From Hygrophila difformis (Eukaryota; Streptophyta; Magnoliopsida; Lamiales; Acanthaceae), in contig JAOANR010000003.1 of NCBI GenBank assembly GCA_030278955.1, forward strand, positions 34,614,054 to 34,678,053: a stretch of 64,000 nucleotides of DNA. The letters are read 5' to 3'. A program made the position numbers and the translations under genes. Positions 53,872-64,000 of this stretch are shown here, one piece after another. The notes below the pieces were generated by a model. That model saw nothing but the letters and a program-made list of their open reading frames with translations, was not told the origin of the DNA and searched no databases. The stretch's first letter is position 1, and each line of letters opens with the position of its first letter.

Positions 53872-56369
53872 TGTAATACCCGTAAATTTTAGAATATAAA
53901 AATAGGAATTAATCCAATAGGAGAGAAGGTTTTGTTTCCGAGAACCCGTAGACGCGGAAATGCACGGAAGTCAAAGGACGACGAATTAGGACCCGACGGA
54001 CCAAGACCGACGGTCTTAAGATTTCAAGCATGAAATCGAATTGAGACGGAATAAATTCATGATGAGAAGCATAATCCGAAAATGACCCGGAAAATCGAGC
54101 GCGAAAACGTGGAAGGATAGAAGTCCGAAAGAGAGGAGAAAAAGACCCGACGGATCGGATCGCACGGACCCGCCCGGACCGCAGTCCAGGCGGGGCCCGC
54201 GCGCTGGCCGGGCAGGGTTTGGCCAAAAGGCGCGCCAACCCCGCGTGGCTCCACAGGTTTTGGCAAGATGCGCGTTTTCGGCGATTTCTTACCATAATTC
54301 GACCTCCCGACTTTGGAAAGCAGATTTTGGTCGAAGGGAAAGCTTTTAGGGCGACCTAGGGCTGCCTCCTCACCCTTTTCATCAGTCACAAATCTCCCTC
54401 CACTCTCCCAAACTCTCTCCAAAGCCAAAACACCTTCCGGCGACTTCCCGACGACTTTCCGATCATTTCCCGGCGACGAAAACCAATGGAGGAGGCGTGG
54501 AATACAAGATCCCTAGTGTTCTAAACTATGGTAAGTCGTTCGTAGATTTCCATTTAAGTTTTTGAACCCGAAAACTCGATCTAACATTGGATTTCTTCGT
54601 CCGATTTGAAATCGTGGCCAAAGTCGGAAGCTTGACGTTGAGGAGATCCGTTCGTAGCAAATTTAGACGAGCCAGCGACCTTAGGACGACCAAAACTCCC
54701 TATCACTGTAAGTTGAGCCTTCCATATCAATACGGGTGATTTAGGGGCGTCCGGTATAGGCGTAATGTAACGAAACGTAAAAATCGAAATTAAAAAACCC
54801 CAACTTGCGCAGTTTCTGAAATCGGCCTAAAACTCCTATTTCGAGGATTCAATCCGAGAAACTCAAAACTAGACTTTTAATCCTAACACATAAATCTAGG
54901 TTGTGTAAAAATTTCAGACATTTTCGTTAACGTTTGCTATTTTAAATCGCATCGAAAAGAAACTATTTTGACAAAACGTGTTTGAAATCTGCCTATGAAC
55001 ATGTTCAAACTTAGTGAGTCTATTTCTATATTTTTTAGTCCGATTTGATCTTTACAATCTAAATGAAAGTTGTAGATAATCATGTCTAGTATATGTGTTT
55101 AAAATTTCAGAATTTTTGGAGTCCATTGATATGTCAAAAAGCCAATTTTCCGAACTGTGACAAATCTGTTTTGGGACAGTAAACTGTTTCCGCATTAAAC
55201 TCGATTTTTGACATGTTTCCTCAACTTATTTCGAGAAAGTTAAAACACAAAAGTTGTTCGTTAGGATGTTTTGCATAAACTGTGAACGTTTCAGATTTTT
55301 CGGACTTAAACCGAATTTTTAAATTGAAAAGGCGTAAACTGTGACGCCAAGATACTTTTAAATCGAAGGATTTTGAAATTTCGAAACGAACGATCAAAGA
55401 TTTGAAATACGATACATCTATACTTTTGAAAAACCCCGATACATTAAATCTAAACGAAACATGAGATACTTAGGTGGAGGGTGAGTGCTCTGCAGGGTGC
55501 CCCTCTAGCCTTTCTCTTCGGGTCTATAATGGACGAGAGAATTTGATGAGATATTACGCCAATCGGCGGGAGATACATGGCCTACTCTCTCGGGTTGTCC
55601 GTATGGATTTCCCGAGGCTCCGGAGTGGTACTGGGTATGGCAGATACGGCTGCGGCCGCCGGATCACCGGCTAAACGAGATACTTACGAAACGGCTGCGG
55701 CCGCCGGATCACCGGCTATACAAAACACTGAGAAATGGTTACGTAACGGGGAAATAAAAGATTTAATATTTTTAAGTATTTATGTATTTTTGCATGCCTT
55801 CAAATTATGCATTTAAATTATGTCTTTAGATTTCGTATCATGATTAAATTGTTATTGTGGATCAAATGCATGTTCAAGTACACAATTAAAATATTATTTC
55901 CTTTAAATTTTGTGAATGCATGTTAGGAGTGAAATTTTAAATTATCTATTTGAATCCCTTTATTGCTATGTTAGGATCGACTTACTCAGTATTTTATATA
56001 CTGATAAAATTGTTGTTTTCTCTTTTCCTTTCAGAGTATGAAGATAATGCATGAGCATATGCATTGGGGGATAGAAAAACTTTAACGTTGTTTTTATTGC
56101 TTTTATGATACTTGCATAACGGGCATGTAAATCCCGAGTTTTGGCCATGTCGGCCCACTTTACATTTTTCCGCTGCGATATATTATTACTACTACTATGT
56201 GTGTGGATGATACTTAATAATATTTTTAAATAGATTCCGGACTTGTTTTAAAACCTTTTTGCAATACCTATAGCCTTGCATCTCTTTGGCAAGCTCGGAG
56301 AATCCGTGTCTTGCTAGAGAGATGTGGCGGTGACATCCCGGCCTGGGTTATCAAATCCGGGGTGTTACA
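53872..56369 (+). mobile_element. Solo LTR of family beta
   Basis: 2498 bp, TGTAATACCCGTAAATTT...GGGGTGTTACA, perfect 5-bp target duplication ATAAA (53867-53871, 56370-56374). GC-rich island about 54160-54250. Degenerate AATTTCAGAATTTTTGG-type repeats 54900-55310. Two hairpins GCCGG-ATCA-CCGGC inside a duplicated 28-bp word (55658-55671, 55703-55716). TCAGTAT...ATACTGA hairpin near 55986, then a pyrimidine tract to CAG (56036). ORFs inside on both strands are not genes. Confidence 0.93.
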
Positions 56370-56374
56370 ATAAA

Positions 56375-56591
56375 TACATAGCATGATTTAAAAGCATAAT
56401 TTAAATAAAAGCAATAAGGAAAAGTCTTTTAATTATCCCCAATTACTCCAAGATCATGTATTTCAAGTATTTCTCGATTGCATCGCAATCTCTATATATT
56501 TCAAGTAACCGTTGGCATCAGCCAAATCCGCCATACCCAGTACCACTCCGGAGCCTCGGGAAACCTATACGGATACTCCCAAGAGTGTAGG
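56375..56591 (-). repeat. Family beta LTR, minus orientation (part 2)
   Basis: Continues the LTR from 53871; the complement of 56546-56589 matches the beta LTR at about 55580-55625 (GGTTTCCCGAGGCTCCGGAG). Cut at 56591 by the gamma element; should resume after gamma's 3' LTR beyond the window, with expected duplication GTAGG. Confidence 0.8.
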
Positions 56592-59351
56592 TGTAACAGC
56601 CGAGGAAAAACAAATTCAAATTGTTTTGAACTACGTCATGAGTTGATCCCTTTACAGGGTACGTAGGCAGCTTGGAACTAATTTCTAAGTTCAGTCACGA
56701 AATAAATCACAAAATAAATCATGAAATAGATCACAAGGACGATAGGAGGAGTTGGAACCAATTTAGACTAGGCTAATTAGGACACGGAAATGTTGCGAGC
56801 GATAAGCCGGACTCGTAACAAGTTTAAGGAAAGGATTCCGAACCGGAGACGACCCAAGGAATCGAGCTAACACGTAGAAAACTGATAGGGAAAAGCAAGG
56901 AAAGACCCGACAGAACACGCGGACCGCCGAACCGGCCGGTCCGGCCGGCCCGCGCCCTCCGCGCGCCGCCGCGCGGCCACCGCGCGGACGGAGGTGTCGC
57001 GACTCCAGGGCAGACCACGCGTGCTCCGCGCGGACAAAGGCCTATGTGCGCGTCACCAGCGTGCCAGAGGTGCAGGAGGTGTAAACTTTCCTCCTATGGC
57101 GATTTTCTTGCCAAAAATCCGACCTCAATCGGTGGCAAGTCGATCACAACAATGGGGAAGGGCATAAGATCGGATTTGGGCGCCCCGTCCCCATAATTCT
57201 CAGAAAACCTAACCCTAAACACCTCCAATATTCCTCTCCAAGTCAAAACCTCTCCGAACTCACTTTCCGGCGAGTATTCCGGCGACGGCAAGGCGAAAGG
57301 AACCAAGCCCTGCCCTCTAGACTCTTCGTAAGCTATTGTACAAAGTTTTAATTCGTCCATATATCTCAGAAACTCATATTTTAACCCTTTTTCCTTACTA
57401 CGATTTCCCGTCGGAAAACGAACAAAAAGCGATCGGAGAAGTTGGCCGTTCGTCGTGACCCTAGGATGTCCGGAAACCCAATCCAGCGACCCCATTCTCT
57501 AACTAGGTAAGTTAAAACCTTACTCACAAATTTTCGTGGTTGTTTGTTGTTTAAAACTCGAGATATAGGCTTGTAACAAAAATCGGTTTTCAAAAACCCT
57601 ATTTTCGTCCAATTTCAAAGACCCGCCTAAAACTCGACCTTCGGGAATTCAAACCGAAAACTTTTCAACATAAAAGTTGTTCCTAACACCTTTATCTATC
57701 TTGTGTCCAAATTTCAGCCGTTGACATTAAGTTTTGCTTTCCCAAATCACGCCGTAAACTTTCCGTGACAACCCGAACGTTTTTAAACTGTGACAGTTTT
57801 CCATATTCGATTTGATGCATGTTTTTCACCCACTTTTCGAATGATTTAACTTTGCATTCCTAAACAAAAGTTGTAGATAATTGAGTCTAGATTATGCATA
57901 TAAAATTTCACGGATTTTGGTGTTCATTTGATATGTCAAACGGTCGAATTTTCAGAACTACTTTAAAACTATTTCAAAGGCCGCGAGTATGCAGTGAGTT
58001 GTGGTCGATTTTTGAGTACCAAGAAATCATTATTTCCAAATTCTTAAAACACGAAAGTTGTTCCTTAACGTGTTTTGTAGTTACTGTAAAAATTTTGCAT
58101 CGATTGGTTTTGAAATGAATTTTTAATCGGCGTTGCACGAGCCTGTGACGGAACCCGTTTTTAAGACAGAAATTATTCTTTGCAATGAACTCGAATTTCG
58201 ACTCACTTCGGAACCTTATTTCCACAAACTTAAAACATGAAAGTTGTTCGTGTGTGTGTTTTTGAACTACTGTAAAAATTTCAGAATTTTTGGTGTAAAG
58301 ACGAATTTTTAATTAAGAAAGGCGTAAACTGCCTCGAATAGGATTTTTCGAACTTGAGAAAACTCGAACTATGAAAACGCGATATCGATCATTTGATAAC
58401 TTTGAAATACGAACTTTCGAAAAATCCCGTTCACTAGGCTGAGCCGATCTTCATGCTATCATTATCTTTGAGACTGCCTCGTTAGTGGTCTCCTTACTAT
58501 CTGAGATTGCCTCGTTAGTGATCTCGCTCGCTGTATTTTTGGATCGCCTCGTTAGTGGTCCTACTATCTTTTTGGATCGCCTCGTTAGTGGTCCTACTAT
58601 CTTTTTGAGACTGCCTCGTTGTGGTCTCCCATTGTTTGGACTGCCTCGTTAGTGGTCCTATGTTGAGATTGCCTCGTTAGTGATCTCCCGGTATGGTGTC
58701 CTCTTCTTAGTCTACGGGATAAAATGTAAAAGACTTGTGTGAGTGTTCCATTATGCGTAAATCGTATTTATCATGTCTTTAAATTATGTATTTAAAATTA
58801 TGCATCTTAAATTATGCTTTAAATTACGCTTTTAAAATTAAGTCCTTTAATCATGTTTTCCGCTGCTAATAAATTATGCATTTTTAAATTCACGTACGGT
58901 AAGCGAAATCTTTAGTTTAAACACATGTAACCCCTTTTATTTGTTAGTTAGGGATTAACTTACTCAGTATATCTTTATACTGACAACCGTTGTCATTTCC
59001 TTTTTACAGAGTATGTCGAGTGACGCATGCACGCGCATTTGGGGGGATATATTTTGTGAACATTTTTATTTACTGCATCATACTACTGTTTTACCGGGTC
59101 TGTTAAACCCGAGGTTTTGGCCGTGTTGGCCGCGATTACTTTTCCGCTGCATTTACCTTATCCATGCATGATGATTTTTACTATCGTACTTGATTTGAAG
59201 TATTAATAAATTCCGGACTCATTGTTGAATGTTTTAAAACCTTGTATACCCATAAGCCTTGCACCTCCTTAGCGAGCTCGGGAATCCGTGTCTTGCTAGG
59301 GAGATGCGGCGGTGACACCTCGGCCTAGGTTACCCAATCCGGGGTGTTACA
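56592..59351 (+). repeat. Family gamma 5' LTR (2.76 kb)
   Basis: TGTAACAGCCG...GGGGTGTTACA. GC-rich palindromic island 56935-57010. Four degenerate repeats of the AAAGTTGT...AATTTCA type between 57660 and 58290. Seven-unit hairpin array 58470-58687. TCAGTATA-TCTT-TATACTGA hairpin at about 58964-58983, followed by a pyrimidine tract ending ACAG (59010). Confidence 0.9.
58470..58687 (+). repeat. Seven covarying hairpins in gamma LTR
   Basis: Units at 58470-58492, 58503-58525, 58541-58561, 58574-58594, 58607-58628, 58638-58658, 58665-58687. Constant loop GCCTCGTTAGTG; stems differ but keep pairing (GAGAC/GTCTC, GAGAT/ATCTC, GGATC/GGTCC, GGAC/GTCC). Spacers are 10-16 bases. Confidence 0.85.
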
Positions 59352-59354
59352 AGT

Positions 59355-59367
59355 TGGTATCAGAGCC
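59355..59367 (+). other. Gamma primer-binding site, tRNA-iMet type
   Basis: TGGTATCAGAGCC, three bases after the LTR, same spacing as in alpha (3472). Confidence 0.9.
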
Positions 59368-59707
59368 CGGAAAATTTTTAAAAGCTATTACTATTATTTT
59401 TAAACCATTATTTTTAAAACCCAAGTATTATTTTTAAATTATTTATTTTGACTACTAGTATTATTTTTAGCCCAAAAGTTTTTTTCTCTTTTTCATAAGC
59501 CCAAAATCTTAGCCAAAGAAATATTAAATTTGGGCCCACTATAGAGGCCCAACCTTTAGCAATTTATTTTAAACGCACGAATAAATTAAATCTTTAATGG
59601 GGGGGGGGGAGGACTTGCACTTGCATGTTGCATATAGATTTAAATTCGTGCATATCTTAACTTTGCCTAAAATATACCCTAACTCTGGCCTACCTTGTCA
59701 ACATTAG

Positions 59708-60106
59708 ATGGCCGAGCCCAACGCGAACATGGTCAATTTGATGGTGAAATTAATGAACGCATACCTTGAGGGCCAACAGCACATCAATTACTTCAAAACG
59801 CGGGTAGGACAGTTGGAGGGTAACGTGGCCCATCTGGGTCATCTTAGGGAGGCAGACCATCACCACATAACCCAGCTGCAGGAGCAAGTCGCGCAGCTTC
59901 AGGCCCAAGTGGCCCAGCTCCAGGACCAGAGTGATGGCTTGGAAGAGCAAGTGGAGAACCTGGGCTGGGACCTGACCAACCTAACCCAAGACGTTGGTGA
60001 GGCGATCCTCCAGAACCTGGGCCCTGGCCCCGACGTCGCTGTTCCCATTGACGTATCCAGCGATGAGGACGACCCCATCGAGGATGCCCCTACCTGTCCC
60101 CTCTAG
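59708..60106 (+). CDS. Coiled-coil protein in the gag position of gamma (132 aa)
   Basis: ATG 59708 to TAG 60106. Residues about 55-100 form a heptad-rich coiled coil (ITQLQEQVAQLQAQVAQLQD); the C-terminus is acidic (DVSSDEDDPIED). No capsid core and no zinc knuckle, so it is not a normal Gag, although it sits about 340 bases behind the primer site where gag starts. It may be a shortened gag N-terminus or a replacement; role unknown. Confidence 0.6.
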   Translation: MAEPNANMVNLMVKLMNAYLEGQQHINYFKTRVGQLEGNVAHLGHLREADHHHITQLQEQVAQLQAQVAQLQDQSDGLEEQVENLGWDLTNLTQDVGEAILQNLGPGPDVAVPIDVSSDEDDPIEDAPTCPL

Positions 60107-60582
60107 ATTAGGGATATAGTTATCGATGCATTACTACTTGTACCTTCTTTGACTATTGTCAGCACTACTACGTTCATCCTACCGCATATAACCCAATAAG
60201 TTTCTTTTGGAGCAATAAAAGAATTTCCAGCAGTTATTTCAACTATCCTTTATACTTATTCGTGTATCATATCCACATACCCGGGAGAAACTCAACCACG
60301 TAAATGTGCAATAACTAGTGGGCAGCCTCCACTCATGTAAATGCAGTGAAGAGGTAATGACGAAACCGTAGTACCATAAATCATAACTAAAGCGGGACAG
60401 TTCAACCATACTTCTAAAACAACAGTAAACCACTAACACATGTCAAACACCTAACTAAGCAATAACATGACGAAAATATAAGTCACAAATCCCAGACAAC
60501 AGCAACGACCTCATAAGGAGGAAACTAAACAAAGTACGTCTAATGCAAAACCTAAACGAAAACACAAAACCAAAAGGAGACA

Positions 60583-61866
60583 TCACTGATCGGGAGGCGG
60601 GAACTGCCGGCGCATATAGTCGTCCATCTGCCGCACATAGGCGTACATGTCGGACATGGTGGCCTGCTGCTGAGCCTGCCTCGTAGCAAACGAGTCCATA
60701 CGGGTCTGGTAGAAGTCCAACCTAGCGTCGAGGGCGTCATAACGAGCCTGCCCAGCTGCAAACCCGGCATCCATACCGACCCGCATCTCCTGCATCATCT
60801 GCAGCATCTGAGTCATCTCCTGCCCCTGAGGTGCCACAGCAGGAGGTGGAACTACTGGAGGAGGGGGTGGCTGCTCCGGTGGTACAACAAGGATCAGGCC
60901 GCCGTCATCAGGCTGCGGGCGAAGTACAGCACAGGGAGCCCCACGACGTAAGGCGCTACGCCGGTCAGCATAAGTCGGGATACGGTAGCAACGGCCCGGT
61001 GCTAGGTCGTACGGGTCTGTCTCCGGTGTAGTGCGAATCCCCTGCGCCGCGCACAACCCACAGATGAGGTGAACATGGGTAATCACCCTACTCCCTCGTC
61101 CTCTCCGCATACCCCGCAAGTTGTCCTCGATGCAAGCTCCTACATTCACCCTACCGTCTCGCGCGATAAAGTATATGGTCTCGTAGACGTGATCCAGGAC
61201 AATGTGGCTCCGGGTGATCGGCCGGACGCGCCCTAACCACAGCTGAGCAAGCTCTCGCCAAGGGGAGTCCATCGTCGTCAAACGAAGCTCATGACTGTGC
61301 TCGAGCTGAGGAGGCACTATGGTGCATAAGGTGTTCCACGCAGGAGCAAGAACCCGTCCCTCAGGCTGTGGGCGAAATACGCCATCGTCGGGCAAGCCAA
61401 AATAGACATTGATCGCCCGAGCACTGAAGTCGAGATAGCGACCACGGACCCATACCCGGGATAGGTCGTCACCCTCCCCGAGACCGCCAATGTTGGCAAT
61501 AACCTCCATAGCCAGATAACCGGAGGCGACGCCCTCGGGGTGACGGGCCAGACCGGTCCACTGCAGATACTCCAAGACTGCACTGACCCTGTCATCGCCC
61601 ATATGAAGAGGATATATGCCTCTCTCAGGGACGTAAGCCCTGTTTCGATGAAGCTCGTCGAAATAAAAGTCCTGGGCAGCCCTCGTCCTAAACCGGAACC
61701 TGTCGTGCCGGTGAGGACGCACCTCGTCCGGGAGACCCCTGAGTCGTGGGCCCCGCTGCTCCTCGTCCTCCTCTGACTCGCTCTCGTCGAAATCAGGCAT
61801 CGCCGGAGCGGCATGACTGGGGCCAGCCTCATCAGCAACTCGTCTCCTAGTCCTCGGAGGACACAT
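60583..61866 (-). CDS. Antisense plant transposon-protein ORF in gamma (427 aa)
   Basis: Minus-strand single open frame; I choose ATG 61866 (MCPPRTRRRVADEAG), although the frame is open further up and includes another ATG at 61902. Layout: basic start, acidic Ser/Glu/Asp tract (SESEEDEEQ), then a globular part at about residues 50-280 typical of the 'putative plant transposon protein' domain (FYFDELHRNRAYVPERGI; VRGRYLDFSARAINVYFG), then a Pro-rich linker and a C-terminal helical, Gln/Met-rich coiled segment (QMLQMMQEMRVGMDAGF). Such domains occur in many plant retroelements; biochemical role unknown. The ORF is intact, while the sense pol of this element is almost completely lost. Confidence 0.72.
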   Translation of the reverse strand: MCPPRTRRRVADEAGPSHAAPAMPDFDESESEEDEEQRGPRLRGLPDEVRPHRHDRFRFRTRAAQDFYFDELHRNRAYVPERGIYPLHMGDDRVSAVLEYLQWTGLARHPEGVASGYLAMEVIANIGGLGEGDDLSRVWVRGRYLDFSARAINVYFGLPDDGVFRPQPEGRVLAPAWNTLCTIVPPQLEHSHELRLTTMDSPWRELAQLWLGRVRPITRSHIVLDHVYETIYFIARDGRVNVGACIEDNLRGMRRGRGSRVITHVHLICGLCAAQGIRTTPETDPYDLAPGRCYRIPTYADRRSALRRGAPCAVLRPQPDDGGLILVVPPEQPPPPPVVPPPAVAPQGQEMTQMLQMMQEMRVGMDAGFAAGQARYDALDARLDFYQTRMDSFATRQAQQQATMSDMYAYVRQMDDYMRRQFPPPDQ

Positions 61867-62945
61867 GAGAGACGCCAAAACGACCCACAAAAAGAGCAAC
61901 ATCGTGCAAGTTACCAAATACCGATTATAAGACTAAGTCCCACACAAAAGTCAAGCGAAAATACGTAAAGGGCATCAATAAACACTTCCAACGCGAATAT
62001 ACCGTAAGAACAACAAATCCTACCGTTTGCTAAGACCAACCAGGAGGTAATCTAGACAAAGGATATTCTCAAACTAGTGCCCAAACCCTTTGTAGCATTT
62101 CGTCGAACACGTTATGTGCGCAATAAACCAAAACCTAAGTTACTAACAACACACGGAAATTGCCCACAGAATGAAACAATCATTCTAATAACGACACATC
62201 ATATCCTACAGCACCAAACAACAGGGGAACGAACTAATAATCACACCCCAATAACAACCAAACATCAAAAACTTCATAGCCTTTCTAAGGATTCGAATTC
62301 AACAAGAATTTGCCAAAAACATAAACACATTATAACATAAACATAGGCAAGGCAACAAGAGTAACAACAATTGCTACGTACACTTGCTAATTTGCACAAA
62401 TCAAGCCTAAAAGTCATAAACCCCCAATTTTTGTACACAAACCCTAATTTCCTAAATCTCTTCACAAATCAAGTCATTCAAAACATAAAGGTTGAAATTA
62501 GTAAGTGGGTTTAGTAGAATCGTACCTCGATGAGTGAAATTGAAGTCGAAATCAAGCAAACAGGAAGGTAACTCGCCGGATTTAGAGAGAATTGGGGGTG
62601 TGTTCTCGAATGGAAAATGGGGGAAGTGGCTCGCGCGGAGCGCGAGCCCTATTTTCTCGAGCAGGGGCAGCCGCGCGCTCGCTGCGCGCTGAGGCCCCAA
62701 ACCGCGCGGCCACCGCGCGGGACCCGGAAGGAGTTTTATTTTTCCTGTTTTGCTCAATCTCTTTTGCTATACGCTCCTCACTGAACCCGGGCATACATTG
62801 ACAGTTAAATACAACGACATGGGGCACTATTCCTGGCAAGGACAGCAGAATTGCCTCACGTCCTCCTTTCGCAGGACTACAGGAAGCCGCGGGACGTAAA
62901 TACATAGGGGCCATAAGAAATTCTGTAGGGAATAGAAAACCGCTT
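61867..62945. other. Upstream region of the gamma antisense ORF
   Basis: AT-rich to 62580, then a GC-rich palindromic island (62625-62730, CCGCGCGGCCACCGCGCGG) resembling the islands of the gamma LTR. It may act as promoter/leader of the antisense gene. Short ORFs over the island are not called. Confidence 0.45.
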
Positions 62946-62949
62946 ATTA

Positions 62950-63265
62950 ACTAACGTCCCCACCACAGTTTGCTCGTATCCATAACGAACTCCACGACCC
63001 CCAACTGAAGAAGTATGTGCCTGACACGTCGCATGTACTCCAACCGGACGTAATCGAATTGGATGATGACTTGACCTATGAAAAAACCCCGGTGCAAATA
63101 CTCGACTACAAGGAAAGGGTGACAAGGAATAAATCTGTAAAAATGGTCAAGGTCCTGTGGTCCAACCACGAGACAGAAACGGCGACCTGGGAATTGGAAG
63201 CCGACATGAGGCAACGTTACCCTACCCTCTTCCAAGACGACCCGACCACAGTTATGGGGACATAA
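62950..63265 (+). pseudogene. Integrase C-terminus with chromodomain (Tekay), truncated
   Basis: Frame reads HNELHDPQLKKYVPDTSHV, then the linker, then PVQILDYKERVTRNKSVKMV and VLWSNHETETATWELEADMR, a typical Tekay/Del chromodomain that in intact elements directs integration to heterochromatin marks. It stops at 63265. Everything upstream in pol is missing. It proves that gamma derives from a chromovirus. Confidence 0.85.
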
Positions 63266-63275
63266 CTGTATTCTT

Positions 63276-63291
63276 AGGGGGGGGGGGAGGA
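63276..63291 (+). other. Gamma polypurine tract
   Basis: Run of G with AGGA immediately before the 3' LTR start, preceded by the AGTTATG-GGGA-CATAACT hairpin (63250-63267) also present in alpha. Confidence 0.75.
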
Positions 63292-64000
63292 TGTAACACC
63301 CGAGGAAAAACAAATTCAAATTGTTTTGAACTACGTCATGACTTGATCCCTTCACAGGGTACGTAGGCAGCTTGGAACTAATTTCTAAGTTCAGTCACGA
63401 AATAAATCACAAAATAAATCACGAAATAGATCACAAGGACGATAGGAGGAGTTGGAACCAATTTAGACTAGGCTAATTAGGACACGGAAATGTTGCGAGC
63501 GATAAGCCGGACTCGTAACAAGTTTAAGGAAAGGATTCCGAACCGGAGACGACCCAAGGAATCGAGCTAACATGTAGAAAACCGATAGGGAAAAGCAAGG
63601 AAAGACCCGACAGAACACGCGGACCGCCGAACCGGCCGGTCCGGCAGGCCCGCGCCCTCCGCGCGCCGCCGGGCGGCCACCGCGCGGACGGAGGTGTCGC
63701 GACTCCAGGGCAGACCACGCGTGCTCCGCGCGGACAAAGGCCTATGTGCGGGTCACCAGCGCGCCAGAGGTGCAGGAGGTGTAAACTTTCCTTCTATGGC
63801 GATTTTCTTGCCAAAAATCCGACCTCAATCGGTGACAAGTCGATCACAACAATGGGGAAGAGCATAAGATCAGATTTGGGCGCCCCCTCCCCATAATTCT
63901 CAGAAAACCTAACCCTAAACACCTCCAATATTCCTCTCCAAGTCAAAACCTCTCCGAACTCACTTTCCGGCGAGTATTCCGGCGACGGCAAGGCGAAAGG
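63292..64000 (+). repeat. Gamma 3' LTR, first 709 bases
   Basis: Matches 56592-57301 with about 2 percent differences by eye. Runs off the window. Minus-strand ORFs here duplicate those in the 5' LTR and are not genes. Confidence 0.95.

Larger units (their letters stand above)
56592..64000 (+). mobile_element. Family gamma element: Tekay derivative with antisense ORF (3' end off window)
   Basis: 5' LTR 56592-59351, tRNA-Met primer site, a coiled-coil ORF in the gag position, antisense ORF 61866-60583, the last part of a chromodomain integrase (about 62950-63265), purine tract, 3' LTR from 63292 running off the window. Over the 709 bases where both LTRs are visible I count about 15 differences. 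Gag capsid, protease, RT and most of integrase are absent, so it is non-autonomous. Confidence 0.8.

Noticed and set aside
54057..54428. Overlapping 123-128 codon minus-strand ORFs in the beta solo LTR
   Set aside because: Arginine/proline-rich readings of the GC island; no support.
57094..57495. 133-codon minus-strand ORF in the gamma LTR, also at 63794-63991
   Set aside because: Repeated in both LTRs, no domain, lies in the leader region.
58470..58687. CRISPR-like direct repeats
   Set aside because: Plant DNA, short spacers that are not unique, repeats are hairpins within an LTR.

Overview
The window is eukaryotic plant nuclear DNA, most likely from a eudicot and possibly an asterid. The evidence is spliced genes with GT-AG introns, plant-type LTR retrotransposons, plant MITEs, an endogenous pararetrovirus and AT-rich spacers. 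It is a nested transposon landscape around two host-type spliced genes. Both of those genes are split into exons too short to show as single long ORFs, so I built their models from splice sites and reading phase.

Layout. 1-2501: 3' end of a plant LINE (RNase H domain, then an A-rich tail) abutting the middle of an LTR. 2502-7991: a Tekay-like Ty3/gypsy element (family alpha) that keeps gag but has no pol between its LTRs (TR-GAG type). 7992-17882: degenerate repeats with hairpins, a striking cluster of nested palindromes (12550-13023 and 13974-14143), a minus-strand 5' fragment of a probable DEAD-box helicase gene, and a Stowaway MITE. 17883-33629: a 15.7 kb Tat-lineage Ty3/gypsy element ('A') with 5-bp target duplications. 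It is itself invaded by a solo alpha LTR and by part of a second Tat element ('B'). Between pol and its 3' LTR it carries, on the opposite strand, an apparently intact spliced gene for a plant-mobile-domain protein and a second small ORF with its own TATA box. 33630-37000: hAT-like, Tourist-like and other MITEs and a Helitron 3' end. 37919-42056: complete six-exon host gene (minus) for a 179-residue SAP-domain protein. 43336-45366: complete six-exon gene (plus) for a 415-residue Ptta/En-Spm-type transposase-related protein. 46027-46364: Stowaway MITE. About 47100-53291: decayed endogenous caulimovirid. 53292-64000: minus-strand LTR of family beta, hit by a solo beta LTR and by a gamma element. 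Gamma is a Tekay derivative whose gag and pol are mostly gone and which carries an antisense ORF with a plant transposon-protein domain.

Themes. (1) Two unrelated gypsy derivatives each carry an antisense protein gene between the internal region and the 3' LTR; in A the antisense gene is open while the sense pol is broken. (2) LTRs of families alpha and gamma contain arrays of short hairpins whose stems change in a compensating way, which suggests selection on RNA or cruciform structure. All three families share a second covarying hairpin beside a splice-acceptor-like tract. (3) Target duplications allow the nesting order to be read directly at several sites.
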